Shown here: positions 15,953 through 24,366 of the stretch, in pieces
Numbering within the stretch: the first letter of the stretch is position 1
How the letters are laid out: each line of letters begins with the position of its first letter
Source: Anaerorhabdus sp036637135
GTDB lineage: Bacteria; Bacillota_I; Bacilli_A; Erysipelotrichales; Erysipelotrichaceae
Direction of reading: 5' to 3'
DNA: 53,820 bases
Assembly (NCBI RefSeq): GCF_036637135.1
Contig: NZ_JAVWNC010000009.1
Location: forward strand, 1 to 53,820
Translations under genes and position numbers: made by a program
The notes under the pieces: generated by a model
What the model saw: the letters and a program-made list of their open reading frames with translations, nothing else
The model's database searches: none
What the model was told of the DNA's origin: nothing

Positions 15953-18004
15953 TTATAAACCAATCATCGTTAATAATGGATGAATAATAATATCAATAAC
16001 TTTAATTGCTATGAATGGTGTAATAACGCCACCAACACCATAAATCAATAAGTTACGAATCAACATCTTGTTACTTGACATTGGACGATATTTAACACCC
16101 TTCATTGCAAGTGGTATTAAGCATGGAATAATAATAGCATTGAAGATAAGCGCAGATAGAATAGCACTTAGTGGTGACGCTAATTGCATAATATTAAGCA
16201 CTGCAAGTTGAGGAATTGCAACCATGAACATTGCAGGAATAATTGCGAAATATTTTGCGATATCATTTGCAATTGAGAATGTAGTTAAACTACCACGAGT
16301 AATTAACATTTGTTTACCAATCTCAACAACTTCTAGAATCTTGGTTGGATCTGAATCCAAATCAACCATGTTGGCAGCTTCCTTAGCAGCGGTTGTACCA
16401 CTGTTCATCGCAAGACCTACATTTGCTTGAGCAAGTGCTGGTGCATCATTTGTACCATCTCCTGTCATCGCAACAATTTTACCTTTGTCTTGTTCCGCTT
16501 TAATAACTGCAATTTTGTCTTCTGGTTTACATTCCGCAACAAAGTCATCAACTCCTGCTTCACCTGCAATTGTTGCAGCAGTAAGTGGGTTATCACCTGT
16601 ACACATAATTGTTTTAATACCAATAGCACGTAAACGTTCAAATCTTTCTCTCATTCCAGGTTTAACAGTATCTTTTAAATAAATAACACCCAGAATTTTA
16701 TTGTCTGCACATACGGTTAATGGTGTCCCACCAAGGTAAGCAACATCATCAACATGTTTCTTTAGATCACTTGGAATCTTACCGCCTAAGTCGATAACAT
16801 AATGACTAATTGCATCACTTGCACCCTTACGGATTTTGACTCCATTACTTAAGTTTACACCACTCATTCTTGTTTGAGCGGAGAATTCTAGGATTTCATT
16901 AGCTTCTACTTTAGGAACTTCAAATCCTAATTTCTTTCCTAAATCAACAGTTGATTTACCCTCTGGTGTTTCATCAAATAGAGATGAAATCATTGCAGTT
17001 TCAACTAATTCATCTAAATCAATTCCTTCAACTGGTAGAAATTCTGCAGCCAAACGATTTCCAAAAGTAATTGTTCCTGTTTTATCAAGAATCATCGTAT
17101 CAACATCACCACAAACTTCTACTGCTTTACCAGACATAGCGATGACATTGAAGCGAGTTACACGGTCCATACCCGCAATACCAATTGCTGATAATAATCC
17201 ACCAATTGTTGTAGGAATTAAACATACAGTTAACGCAATCAATGTTGATATTGGTAATGTTACACCACTGTATTTACCAATTGGATATAAAGTCACAATT
17301 ACAATTAAGAAAATAATCGTAAGTGAAACTAATAATGTATTTAATGCAATTTCATTAGGCGTTTTCTTTCTTGAAGCACCTTCTACTAAAGCAATCATAC
17401 GATCAAGGAAACTATTCCCAGGATCTGATGTAATTCTAATCTTTAAATAATCACTAACTACCGTAGTTCCTCCTGTAACACTACAGAAATCCCCACCACT
17501 TTCTCTTACAACAGGTGCAGATTCACCAGTAATTGCAGATTCATCAACGCTAGCGACACCTTCGATTACTTCACCATCATTTGGAATTAATTCACCCACC
17601 GATACGATGACAACATCACCTTTTCTAAGTTCACTTGAACTTACTATTGTTTCATTCCCGCTATCATCTAACAAACGAGCCTTTGTATCTTTTTGTGTTT
17701 TCTTTAATGTTGCAGCTTGTGCTTTGCCACGCCCCTCTGCAACTGCTTCAGCAAAGTTTGCGAAGAGTACTGTGACAAACAAAACAACGCTAACTATCAT
17801 GTTATAAGTTTGTAAGTTATTTTGATCTTTACCAAAAATATCTGGGAAGATTGATAACACTAAAGTAATGACAAATCCTACTTCGACTACAAACATAACA
17901 GGATTCTTGATCATATACATCGGATTCAATTTGATAAATGCACCTTTAATTGAATCAATTAATATTTCTTTTGTAATAAATTTACTTTTCTTAGTTTGTT
18001 TCAT
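15953..18004 (-). CDS. kdpB: Potassium-transporting P-type ATPase subunit B
   Basis: A 683-residue KdpB, the ATP-hydrolysing subunit. The actuator loop has TGES, the phosphorylation site is Asp307 in DKTGT (the same residue number as in E. coli KdpB), and the hinge is 'TGDGTNDAPAL'. Seven membrane segments include the 'CLIPTTIGGL' helix of the pump. ATP hydrolysis here drives K+ through KdpA. The gene starts with ATG behind GGGAGA and follows kdpA by 11 bases. Confidence 0.96.
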   Translation of the reverse strand: MKQTKKSKFITKEILIDSIKGAFIKLNPMYMIKNPVMFVVEVGFVITLVLSIFPDIFGKDQNNLQTYNMIVSVVLFVTVLFANFAEAVAEGRGKAQAATLKKTQKDTKARLLDDSGNETIVSSSELRKGDVVIVSVGELIPNDGEVIEGVASVDESAITGESAPVVRESGGDFCSVTGGTTVVSDYLKIRITSDPGNSFLDRMIALVEGASRKKTPNEIALNTLLVSLTIIFLIVIVTLYPIGKYSGVTLPISTLIALTVCLIPTTIGGLLSAIGIAGMDRVTRFNVIAMSGKAVEVCGDVDTMILDKTGTITFGNRLAAEFLPVEGIDLDELVETAMISSLFDETPEGKSTVDLGKKLGFEVPKVEANEILEFSAQTRMSGVNLSNGVKIRKGASDAISHYVIDLGGKIPSDLKKHVDDVAYLGGTPLTVCADNKILGVIYLKDTVKPGMRERFERLRAIGIKTIMCTGDNPLTAATIAGEAGVDDFVAECKPEDKIAVIKAEQDKGKIVAMTGDGTNDAPALAQANVGLAMNSGTTAAKEAANMVDLDSDPTKILEVVEIGKQMLITRGSLTTFSIANDIAKYFAIIPAMFMVAIPQLAVLNIMQLASPLSAILSALIFNAIIIPCLIPLAMKGVKYRPMSSNKMLIRNLLIYGVGGVITPFIAIKVIDIIIHPLLTMIGL

Positions 18005-18015
18005 ATTTTATCTCC

Positions 18016-19725
18016 CTAACCCCACAACATAAAGTGTTCTGCAACAGGTCCCAATGATAATGCTGGGAAGAATGTTAATGCTGCAAAGATGTAAATAATT
18101 AACACTAAAGCAATTGTGAATGTAACTGTACTTGTTTTCAATGTTCCGACAGTTTCCGCAACAAATTGTTTCTTCATTAATGAACCGGCAATAGCCAATT
18201 GAATTACAATCGCAAGATAACGTCCGAAGAACATAACTAATCCTGTTGTCACATTCCAGAAGACATTGTTATCCGCAAGACCTTCAAAACCTGAACCATT
18301 GTTTGCTGCTGACGATGAGAATTCATATAAAACTTGAGTTAACCCGTGGAATCCAGGATTTGATATACCTTGTAATCCTCCTTGCATACTTACTGCTAGT
18401 GCAGAGAATGCCAAGATTAGAAGTGGATGAATGATAATACACAATGCTGTGAGTTTCATTTCTTTGCCACCAATTTTTTTACCTAAATACTCAGGTGTTC
18501 TACCAATCATCAATCCACAAATAAATACTGTAAGAATGACATAAATAATCATGTTCATTAATCCAACACCCTTACCACCAAACACAAGATTTAACATCAT
18601 ATTTAATAGGGGTACAAAGCCACCCATTGGTGTTAAAGTATCATGCATGTTATTAACAGTACCTGTTGTAAATGCGGTTGTTGTCGTTGTAAATAAAGCA
18701 GATTGACTTATACCAAATCGCACTTCTTTACCTTCCATATTACCCATAACTTGTGATAACCCGACTTGTTGTAATGCGGGGTTGCCTGCTTGTTCTGCGA
18801 AGTAACATAAACTCAAACTAACAAGGAATAAAATTCCCATTGCAATAAAGATGGTACGACCTTCACTACCGAAAATACTCTTCTTATTTGATCCTTTTCT
18901 TTCATCAACCATTTTACCGAACATGATTACGCATGCTCCAGGTAGAATCATCATGGAATAAAGTTCAATAATATTTGAAATAATTGTTGGATTTTCAAAT
19001 GGCATCGATGAGTTTGCACCAAAGAAACCACCACCATTTGTACCAATATGTTTAATTGATTCTAATGCTGCAACAGGACCCCTTGCAATATCTTGATATG
19101 CACCACCAATGGTTTGTGCAATAACATTTCCCGATAACGTTTGAGGAACTCCTTGCCATACCAACAACAAACTAACGATGATTGATAAAGGTAATAAAAC
19201 ACGTGTGATAATACGTGTGAAATCCACAAAGAAATTACCCATGTTCGTTTTATCTTTACCAACTAAACCTCTCACAAATGCAATACATGCTGCATAACCA
19301 CTCGCTGCAGAAGTAAACATCATGAAGGTAATCACCATCATTTGTGATAAAAATGATAATCCACTTTCACCTGAATAGTGTTGTAAATTTGTATTTGTCA
19401 TAAAACTAATTACTGTATTAAATGATAAAGTTGATTCCATACCACCAATACCATTTGGATTAAATAGTGGTAATGCTTGAACTCTTAAAATTAAATATCC
19501 TATTAAAAGCATTACTGCATTGGTTAAAACCAAAGAAAATGCATACTTTTTCCAATCCATTTCTTGATTCATATCAATTCCACAGAATTTGTAGATGACA
19601 TGATCTACTTTATCAAGAACTCGATCCATAAATGTATGCTTGAATGTTGCTACTTTATATAAATAATTCCCTACTGGAATTACCAATAATAGATATAACA
19701 ATATTGTACATGCTATTTGTAACAT
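18016..19725 (-). CDS. kdpA: Potassium-transporting ATPase subunit A
   Basis: A 569-residue KdpA, the channel-like K+ selectivity subunit related to the KtrB/TrkH superfamily. About ten membrane helices surround filter loops such as 'NTNLQHYSGE', 'GTNGGGFFGANSSMPFENP' and 'NNGSGFEGLADN'. Length is standard. It selects K+ and passes it to KdpB. The start follows GGGGAGG at good spacing, only 12 bases after the kdpF stop. Confidence 0.96.
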   Translation of the reverse strand: MLQIACTILLYLLLVIPVGNYLYKVATFKHTFMDRVLDKVDHVIYKFCGIDMNQEMDWKKYAFSLVLTNAVMLLIGYLILRVQALPLFNPNGIGGMESTLSFNTVISFMTNTNLQHYSGESGLSFLSQMMVITFMMFTSAASGYAACIAFVRGLVGKDKTNMGNFFVDFTRIITRVLLPLSIIVSLLLVWQGVPQTLSGNVIAQTIGGAYQDIARGPVAALESIKHIGTNGGGFFGANSSMPFENPTIISNIIELYSMMILPGACVIMFGKMVDERKGSNKKSIFGSEGRTIFIAMGILFLVSLSLCYFAEQAGNPALQQVGLSQVMGNMEGKEVRFGISQSALFTTTTTAFTTGTVNNMHDTLTPMGGFVPLLNMMLNLVFGGKGVGLMNMIIYVILTVFICGLMIGRTPEYLGKKIGGKEMKLTALCIIIHPLLILAFSALAVSMQGGLQGISNPGFHGLTQVLYEFSSSAANNGSGFEGLADNNVFWNVTTGLVMFFGRYLAIVIQLAIAGSLMKKQFVAETVGTLKTSTVTFTIALVLIIYIFAALTFFPALSLGPVAEHFMLWG

Positions 19726-19737
19726 AGCTATCCTCCC

Positions 19738-19827
19738 CTAGAATTTCTCTGGATTAATTAATGCATAAAGCAAATACAATCCAAGAGCTACTAATATAAT
19801 TCCTAAAAATATCATTCCTATTGGCAT
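19738..19827 (-). CDS. kdpF: KdpF small subunit
   Basis: A 29-residue single-span membrane peptide (M-P-I-G-M-I-F-L-G-I and on to 'YALINPEKF'). The hydrophobic core followed by 'LLYALINPEKF' is the KdpF signature, and it lies directly before kdpA as in other kdp operons. KdpF is a lipid-like stabiliser of the complex. GAGGTC precedes the ATG. It is easily missed because of its size. Confidence 0.9.
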   Translation of the reverse strand: MPIGMIFLGIILVALGLYLLYALINPEKF

Positions 19828-19843
19828 AATGACCTCTTTCTTA

Positions 19844-19936
19844 TTACTCCCTGTTTAATTGTTTTTGACACCAATTAATGAGTAATCCCACACTTAGCAC
19901 AGAAACAATCAATAATAAAATCATTGCAATATCCAT
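19844..19936 (-). CDS. Small membrane peptide upstream of kdpF
   Basis: A 30-residue reading frame starting ATG behind GGGAGG with 11 bases of spacing. It encodes one membrane span (residues 3-21, rich in I, L and V) and a short hydrophilic tail 'WCQKQLNRE'. It lies 16 bases before kdpF in the same orientation. I do not recognise it. Its size, membrane span and position suggest a second KdpF-like accessory peptide. A cysteine sits just after the span. Confidence 0.65.
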   Translation of the reverse strand: MDIAMILLLIVSVLSVGLLINWCQKQLNRE

Positions 19937-19981
19937 ATAAATAAGCCTCCCTACGAACATCAAACTTATGTTCATTGACAA

Positions 19982-20048
19982 ATTCTAGCACCACCTCTAA
20001 TAAGAAGTTATAAAGAATATGAACTCCGTATTAAGATTGTATAAAGAT
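19982..20048 (-). promoter_or_regulatory. Candidate KdpE-dependent promoter of the kdp operon
   Basis: On the minus strand an extended -10 element (TGCTAGAAT; TAGAAT at 19987-19982) has no -35 match. Forty-three bases upstream lies an 18-bp word at 20031-20048, 17/18 identical to the word at 20310-20327 that stands 43 bases from another -10. The minus-strand word begins ATCTTTATAC, resembling the TTTATAC start of the E. coli KdpE site, which also lies near -60. Assignment to KdpE is inference. Confidence 0.5.
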
Positions 20049-20237
20049 TTAAAATAATGCAGCTAATAATGAGATAGGATACATGATTGCAAAGACGATC
20101 GCAAACATCGCAACTATAGAAAGAATAGGCAATCCTACTAACATAAATATTAACATCAACCCTTGATTATTGATTAAATACTCTTTAACTGAAGCGATTA
20201 CTTCTAAAAATCCTTGTCCTAATTTGTCTAATACCAT
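20049..20237 (-). CDS. 62-residue membrane protein next to kdp operon
   Basis: A small protein with a short amphipathic start ('VLDKLGQGFLEVIASVKEYL') and a long hydrophobic stretch (about 26-62) that could form one or two membrane spans. The open frame extends to 20273, but ATG at 20237 is chosen because GGAGG lies at ideal spacing. The stop codon overlaps the 18-bp repeat of the kdp promoter. I do not recognise the family. It has its own promoter with the same repeat at the same distance, so it is probably co-regulated with kdp. Confidence 0.65.
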   Translation of the reverse strand: MVLDKLGQGFLEVIASVKEYLINNQGLMLIFMLVGLPILSIVAMFAIVFAIMYPISLLAALF

Positions 20238-20260
20238 AATAACTACCTCCGTATACACAC

Positions 20261-20327
20261 AGTATAGAAACAATGTTGTTAAGACGGTAAAAATAAAATA
20301 GGAATTATGTTAAGATTGAATAAAGAT
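20261..20327 (-). promoter_or_regulatory. Candidate KdpE-dependent promoter of the 62-residue gene
   Basis: On the minus strand the -10 element TATACT (20266-20261) lies 43 bases from the 18-bp word at 20310-20327. The spacing is identical to that at the kdp promoter. A good -35 is missing, as expected for an activator-dependent promoter. Confidence 0.5.
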
Positions 20328-20433
20328 GTGTATTTAAAGCTCATTCTACGCAAAATAGACTAATTTCTATGCTCCATGCGTGTACTTCATAAGATACAAA
20401 GATTAAGATTGAATCACATAAAGGAGAAAAAAT

Positions 20434-21585
20434 ATGAAACAATTAGGTAATTTCCTTACAATATTAAGAAAAGAAAGAAATTTAACCCAACAAGAAGTTG
20501 CAGACGCCTTAAATGTTTCTAATAAAACAGTCAGTAAATGGGAAAGAGATCAAGGATATCCTGAATTGGAATCAATTGTTGATTTAGCCAATCTTTATGG
20601 AATATCCATTGATGAATTATTAAATGCAGAAAGATTAACTCCAACAACCTCAACACAAGATACCTTTAAAGAGTTAATCGAACTCAATAAAGATAAAAAG
20701 AATATTATTACTAAAGCGATACTAATTATTGGGTTACTCGTCTTCTTTGCAATTTACTTTGCAACAAAGTTGCTTGAACTTTCTTTATTCATTTATCTTG
20801 TATTCGCAACAATATCTTTTACATATCACCTAATTCATCTCAATAGAATCAAAAAATATAATCACAATGTTGAAGATACAAATATCAACTGGTTGATGTA
20901 TTTCATTATCATTTCCACATTCATCATTCCATCTGTTGTCATTAAGTTTCTACCTACCTCACCAGAATTCGTTGAATACTTCATGAACATTGTAGGACTT
21001 CCTTATGATTCTAGTATGAATGCAATGAATTTGGATTTTAATTTATTCATAACATTAAAAGACTACATTAATTATTTACCAATGATTGGGATCTTAGGTA
21101 TGCTTATTTATGAATTTGGTTCTATGATGAAGAATAAGTATTCCGGTTTAAAACAAAAGAAATCGCAGTTGATATCATCTATTCTAATCACTCTTGTTTT
21201 AGTGATTTCGTCTATTTCATGTGTTAGTTATATAAACCAACCTACAACTACTAAAAAGTTTACTCCTGAAGAATATGATGTTTATAAAAAGACATTTGTT
21301 AAAACATATACTGGTTTTCAAAGATTATATCCTGAATTATATACTCCAGTTGATCAAGGTTTATCATCAAAAGACTTTAGAACCTTTGATAATCATATTC
21401 AAGATCGAGAATTGTGCCAAACCCATTGTAATATTGAAAACTTCAATGATTCCACTTATTCAGTAACTTATCGCGATACTTTTGAACAAACCTTATCTAA
21501 AATAACGAAATCCATGCATGTGATGCAAATCATAAGTCTTATATCTATCGTTATCCTTATCTTCATAAAAAAACAAAAAAAGTAA
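20434..21585 (+). CDS. XRE-family regulator with membrane-spanning C-terminus
   Basis: A 383-residue protein. Residues 5-62 are a helix-turn-helix of the XRE/Cro type ('LRKERNLTQQEVADALNVSNKTVSKWERDQGYPELESIVDLA'). The remainder holds about six hydrophobic spans (around 90-110, 110-130, 150-175, 210-225, 250-270 and 360-380) and an outward-facing segment before the last one. Membrane-tethered XRE regulators are common in Firmicutes and sense envelope signals. AAGGAG precedes the ATG. A third, 12-bp copy of the kdp-promoter word (TTAAGATTGAAT, 20403-20414) lies just before the gene. It is divergent from the kdp island. The regulated genes are unknown. Confidence 0.85.
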   Translation: MKQLGNFLTILRKERNLTQQEVADALNVSNKTVSKWERDQGYPELESIVDLANLYGISIDELLNAERLTPTTSTQDTFKELIELNKDKKNIITKAILIIGLLVFFAIYFATKLLELSLFIYLVFATISFTYHLIHLNRIKKYNHNVEDTNINWLMYFIIISTFIIPSVVIKFLPTSPEFVEYFMNIVGLPYDSSMNAMNLDFNLFITLKDYINYLPMIGILGMLIYEFGSMMKNKYSGLKQKKSQLISSILITLVLVISSISCVSYINQPTTTKKFTPEEYDVYKKTFVKTYTGFQRLYPELYTPVDQGLSSKDFRTFDNHIQDRELCQTHCNIENFNDSTYSVTYRDTFEQTLSKITKSMHVMQIISLISIVILIFIKKQKK

Positions 21586-21607
21586 TGCGCAAACATTACT
21601 TTTCATT
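21578..21607 (+). terminator. Terminator after XRE regulator
   Basis: AAAAGTAATG and CATTACTTTT form a perfect 10-bp stem with a six-base loop. T-rich sequence follows on the plus strand, and an A-run makes it usable on the minus strand too. Confidence 0.75.
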
Positions 21608-21958
21608 TTATCTTTTCTTATTTAGATCTATCTCTAATATCTCAATTATTAATGAGTTTTCAAATTATTTAATTTTTACGAAATCTTGTCCATTGGTCTA
21701 CCCTCTGCAGACTTTACTTTCTATTCACATGTAATCATAAAACTATTTCCGTTTTCAAATCCTTATCTGCAAGTTATTTGAAAACTTGACTTAATATTCT
21801 AGTAACACCTTTTTCATATGTAATTGAGTACCTCCTTTCAGTAGTTCCTCTATTTACATCTTTATAATACCTCACATTCAAATTATTAGTAGTCTATACT
21901 TATTTTTATTAAGTGATATAATTAAAGTGTTGGGGAAGAAATCCCTTTTATCATTAGA
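21604..21958. other. Intergenic stretch with a minus-strand mini-ORF and stem-loop
   Basis: No normal gene is present. On the minus strand an AAAGGAGGT site (21838-21830) lies 12 bases before an eight-codon ORF (21817-21791, M-K-K-V-L-L-E-Y). This is followed by a perfect 10-bp inverted repeat, GTTTTCAAAT at 21751-21760 and its complement at 21776-21785. A further direct copy of that word is at 21656-21665. On the plus strand TATAAT lies at 21917-21922. The stretch may be a decayed gene or a small RNA locus. Confidence 0.4.
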
Positions 21959-21959
21959 A

Positions 21960-21994
21960 AAAAAACGCTGGGAATTTATTTCCTAGCGTTTTTG
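21960..21994. terminator. Bidirectional terminator after GatB/YqeY gene
   Basis: AAAAACGCTGGGAA pairs with TTCCTAGCGTTTTT around a short loop, with one G-T pair. T-runs exist on both strands. It lies directly after the stop codon of the minus-strand gene. Confidence 0.85.
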
Positions 21995-21995
21995 T

Positions 21996-22439
21996 TTACT
22001 TTAATATTTTAGATAATGCCATGTTGATACTCTTACCATCCGTAGCACCTTGTAGTTTAGCCATTAAACCTTTAGTAATTTCACCTTGGTTCTTTTTGAT
22101 TGGTTCTAAACTATGTTCAGCTAAGAATACTTGAATTTCTTTTTCCAATTCTTCAACACTCAATTGTTTTGGTAAATAACTTTCAAGTAATTCTATTTTC
22201 TTTTTAGATTCTTCAATTAACTCTGTACGGTCTTTGGGAGTTAAATCTAAAGTTTCTTTAGCTTGTTTAACTTCTCTTTGTACAAATTTAAGTGCTTCTT
22301 CTTTTGTAAGTGGTTCACCTTTTTCTTTCTCTGCAAGATTTATTGCGGAGATTAAAAGAGAGTAAACACCTTTCTTTAAAGTGTCTTTATCTTTCATTGC
22401 TTGAATATTTTCTTTTCTTAATTCTTCTAAAAATGTCAT
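21996..22439 (-). CDS. GatB/YqeY domain protein
   Basis: A 147-residue protein of the YqeY family, related to the C-terminal tRNA-binding domain of GatB. Typical pieces are 'MKDKDTLKKGVYSLLISAINLAEKEK', 'EEALKFVQREVKQAKET', 'LLESYLPKQLS' and 'KNQGEITKGLMAKLQGATDGK'. Full length. It is thought to bind RNA or assist tRNA-dependent amidation, but the role is not settled. The start follows AAGGAGG. It sits 15 bases after the efflux permease gene in the same direction. Confidence 0.9.
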   Translation of the reverse strand: MTFLEELRKENIQAMKDKDTLKKGVYSLLISAINLAEKEKGEPLTKEEALKFVQREVKQAKETLDLTPKDRTELIEESKKKIELLESYLPKQLSVEELEKEIQVFLAEHSLEPIKKNQGEITKGLMAKLQGATDGKSINMALSKILK

Positions 22440-22453
22440 TTTGTCCTCCTTAA

Positions 22454-23680
22454 TTATTCAGATTGGATCGCTTCAATAATATTGAGGTTTGCAGCACGTT
22501 TAGAAGGTAAATATCCAAATAGTATTCCAAGAGTAATTGAGAATACTAAGGCAAAAATTACATACGAAACATTTATTGGTAGTTGCATATTCAATACGAT
22601 AAGCGCAATCTTAATTACACCTATGCCAATTCCAACACCTATTATACCACCAATCAGAGTCAATAGACACGATTCTACTATAAATTGGATACGTATTGCG
22701 GATTTACTTGCACCTATAGCACGCTTAACACCAATCTCACGAGTACGTTCTATAACACTTACCAACATGATATTCATTACACCAATACCTGCAACAAGTA
22801 GTGAAATGGAAGCTATAATACCCATGACCAAAGATAGAATACCTGTAACTTGTGTTACTTGTGAGATAAAGAAAGATAAATCTTCTAAAGCGTATCCATT
22901 TTTGGTATCGATGTACCCATGAATTTCATTTAAACGATCTACCGCTTTCGCAGAAGTAATTTCTAAATCTTGTCCATCTTTCACTTTTACGGATAAGTAT
23001 TGTACAGTCCCTTTCGAATACATTAAATCATATGCTTCATGGTCAATCGCAACCATAGTTCCTAAATTTTGATTTGGCGTATCCGTGACTCCACATATCG
23101 TAAACAAACGATTTTTAATTTTAATCTTTTGTCCAATTACTTCTTGCGGTGTCATATTTAAATAATTTTCTAATAACTTGTCATTTACTAATGCAAGATT
23201 TATTCTTTCCTCTTGAGGATAATCCTCAATTGCTTTACCCGCAATGATTTTAAATTCGTAGAAACTCATAAAATTTTCAGGTGCTGTTCTAACTGCAACT
23301 TGGAATGCTTCACGATTTACTTTTACATTTTCATACGAAGTTGCAACTGCAATCGCATCATCTACACCCTCTACTAGTTTTAATTCATTTAAGTCATTTA
23401 AATCGAATACATATTGTTTAGTACCTGCTCCACCAAAGTTTGAATTCATAGATTGATTTAATACCTGTACTTTATCCGTACGATCTTGAACATAATTGAT
23501 ATTTACAGATCCGTTGGTACCCGTAATTTGGTTAGTAATCGCTACATTCGCAATATCTGATATTGAGAAGATGATAAAGACAACCGCAACCCCAATAACA
23601 ATCCCAATTAATGATAAGAAAGAACGAAGTTTATTGTTCAATAATTCCTTAATCGATAGTTTTACATATTCAAATATCAT
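22454..23680 (-). CDS. MacB-like ABC transporter permease
   Basis: A 408-residue FtsX/MacB-type permease. One N-terminal span ('LRSFLSLIGIVIGVAVVFII') is followed by an extracytoplasmic MacB core domain (about 45-270) and three C-terminal spans, including 'GIGVMNIMLVSVIERTREIG' with the adjacent coupling helix 'KRAIGASKSAIRIQFIVES'. It works with the ATPase and adaptor encoded just upstream to expel peptides or other amphiphiles. It overlaps the ATPase gene by four bases and has a weak ribosome site, which indicates translational coupling. Confidence 0.9.
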   Translation of the reverse strand: MIFEYVKLSIKELLNNKLRSFLSLIGIVIGVAVVFIIFSISDIANVAITNQITGTNGSVNINYVQDRTDKVQVLNQSMNSNFGGAGTKQYVFDLNDLNELKLVEGVDDAIAVATSYENVKVNREAFQVAVRTAPENFMSFYEFKIIAGKAIEDYPQEERINLALVNDKLLENYLNMTPQEVIGQKIKIKNRLFTICGVTDTPNQNLGTMVAIDHEAYDLMYSKGTVQYLSVKVKDGQDLEITSAKAVDRLNEIHGYIDTKNGYALEDLSFFISQVTQVTGILSLVMGIIASISLLVAGIGVMNIMLVSVIERTREIGVKRAIGASKSAIRIQFIVESCLLTLIGGIIGVGIGIGVIKIALIVLNMQLPINVSYVIFALVFSITLGILFGYLPSKRAANLNIIEAIQSE

Positions 23681-24366
23681 ACATTACTCACATCACTTTC
23701 TATTAATCCATCTTTAATTGTGATGATTCGTTTTGCAGTTTTCGCTACATTCATATCGTGTGTAACGACAACAATTGTGTTTCCTTGTTCATTGAGTTCT
23801 CTTAATAAATCTAAGATACTCACTGTTGTTTTTGAATCTAATGCCCCTGTTGGTTCATCCGCAAAGATGACTTCTGGATTATTAACTAATGCACGTGCAA
23901 TCGCTACCCTTTGTCTTTGTCCACCAGATAATGTCATCGGTTTTTTATTTGCTTGATTCTTAATCATCATACGATCCATTTTTTCTTCAGCTAGTTTTTT
24001 TCTTTTAGCTGCAGGGATACCTGCATACAACATAGGTAGTTCAACATTTTTTAAACAAGTAATATTGTTCATTAAATTAAATGATTGGAAAATGAATCCA
24101 AACTTCTTTAATCGTAGATTCGTTAATTGTTTTTCAGAATAACTCGTTACATTTTCGCCATTCAAATAATATTCTCCACTTGTTGGTTTATCAAGTAACC
24201 CAAGTGTATTCAAGAGTGTTGATTTACCACTACCACTTGCTCCAATGATCGATACAAATTCACCACGATGGATCTTAAATGATACACCCGCAAGTGCATG
24301 TGTTTCATTGGCACCCGGATTGTATATCTTTCTTATATCCCTACATTCAATTACTACTTCGCTCAT
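23677..24366 (-). CDS. ABC transporter ATP-binding protein (MacB/LolD type)
   Basis: A 229-residue ATPase with Walker A 'GASGSGKST', Q-loop 'FIFQSFNLM', signature 'LSGGQRQRVAIARAL', Walker B 'VIFADEPTGALDSKT' and the switch His in 'VVVTHD'. It energises the MacB-like permease encoded directly downstream. ATGA overlaps join it to both the adaptor and permease genes, so the three form one unit. Confidence 0.93.
   Translation of the reverse strand: MSEVVIECRDIRKIYNPGANETHALAGVSFKIHRGEFVSIIGASGSGKSTLLNTLGLLDKPTSGEYYLNGENVTSYSEKQLTNLRLKKFGFIFQSFNLMNNITCLKNVELPMLYAGIPAAKRKKLAEEKMDRMMIKNQANKKPMTLSGGQRQRVAIARALVNNPEVIFADEPTGALDSKTTVSILDLLRELNEQGNTIVVVTHDMNVAKTAKRIITIKDGLIESDVSNV

Noticed and set aside
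16224..17807. Several long open frames antisense to kdpB
   Set aside because: They lack ribosome sites and known motifs, and they mirror the strongly conserved kdpB codons. They are shadow frames.
19937..20048. c-di-AMP (ydaO) riboswitch before kdp
   Set aside because: The leader is too short and lacks the conserved ydaO core. Only a small hairpin (GAACAT/ATGTTC) is present.
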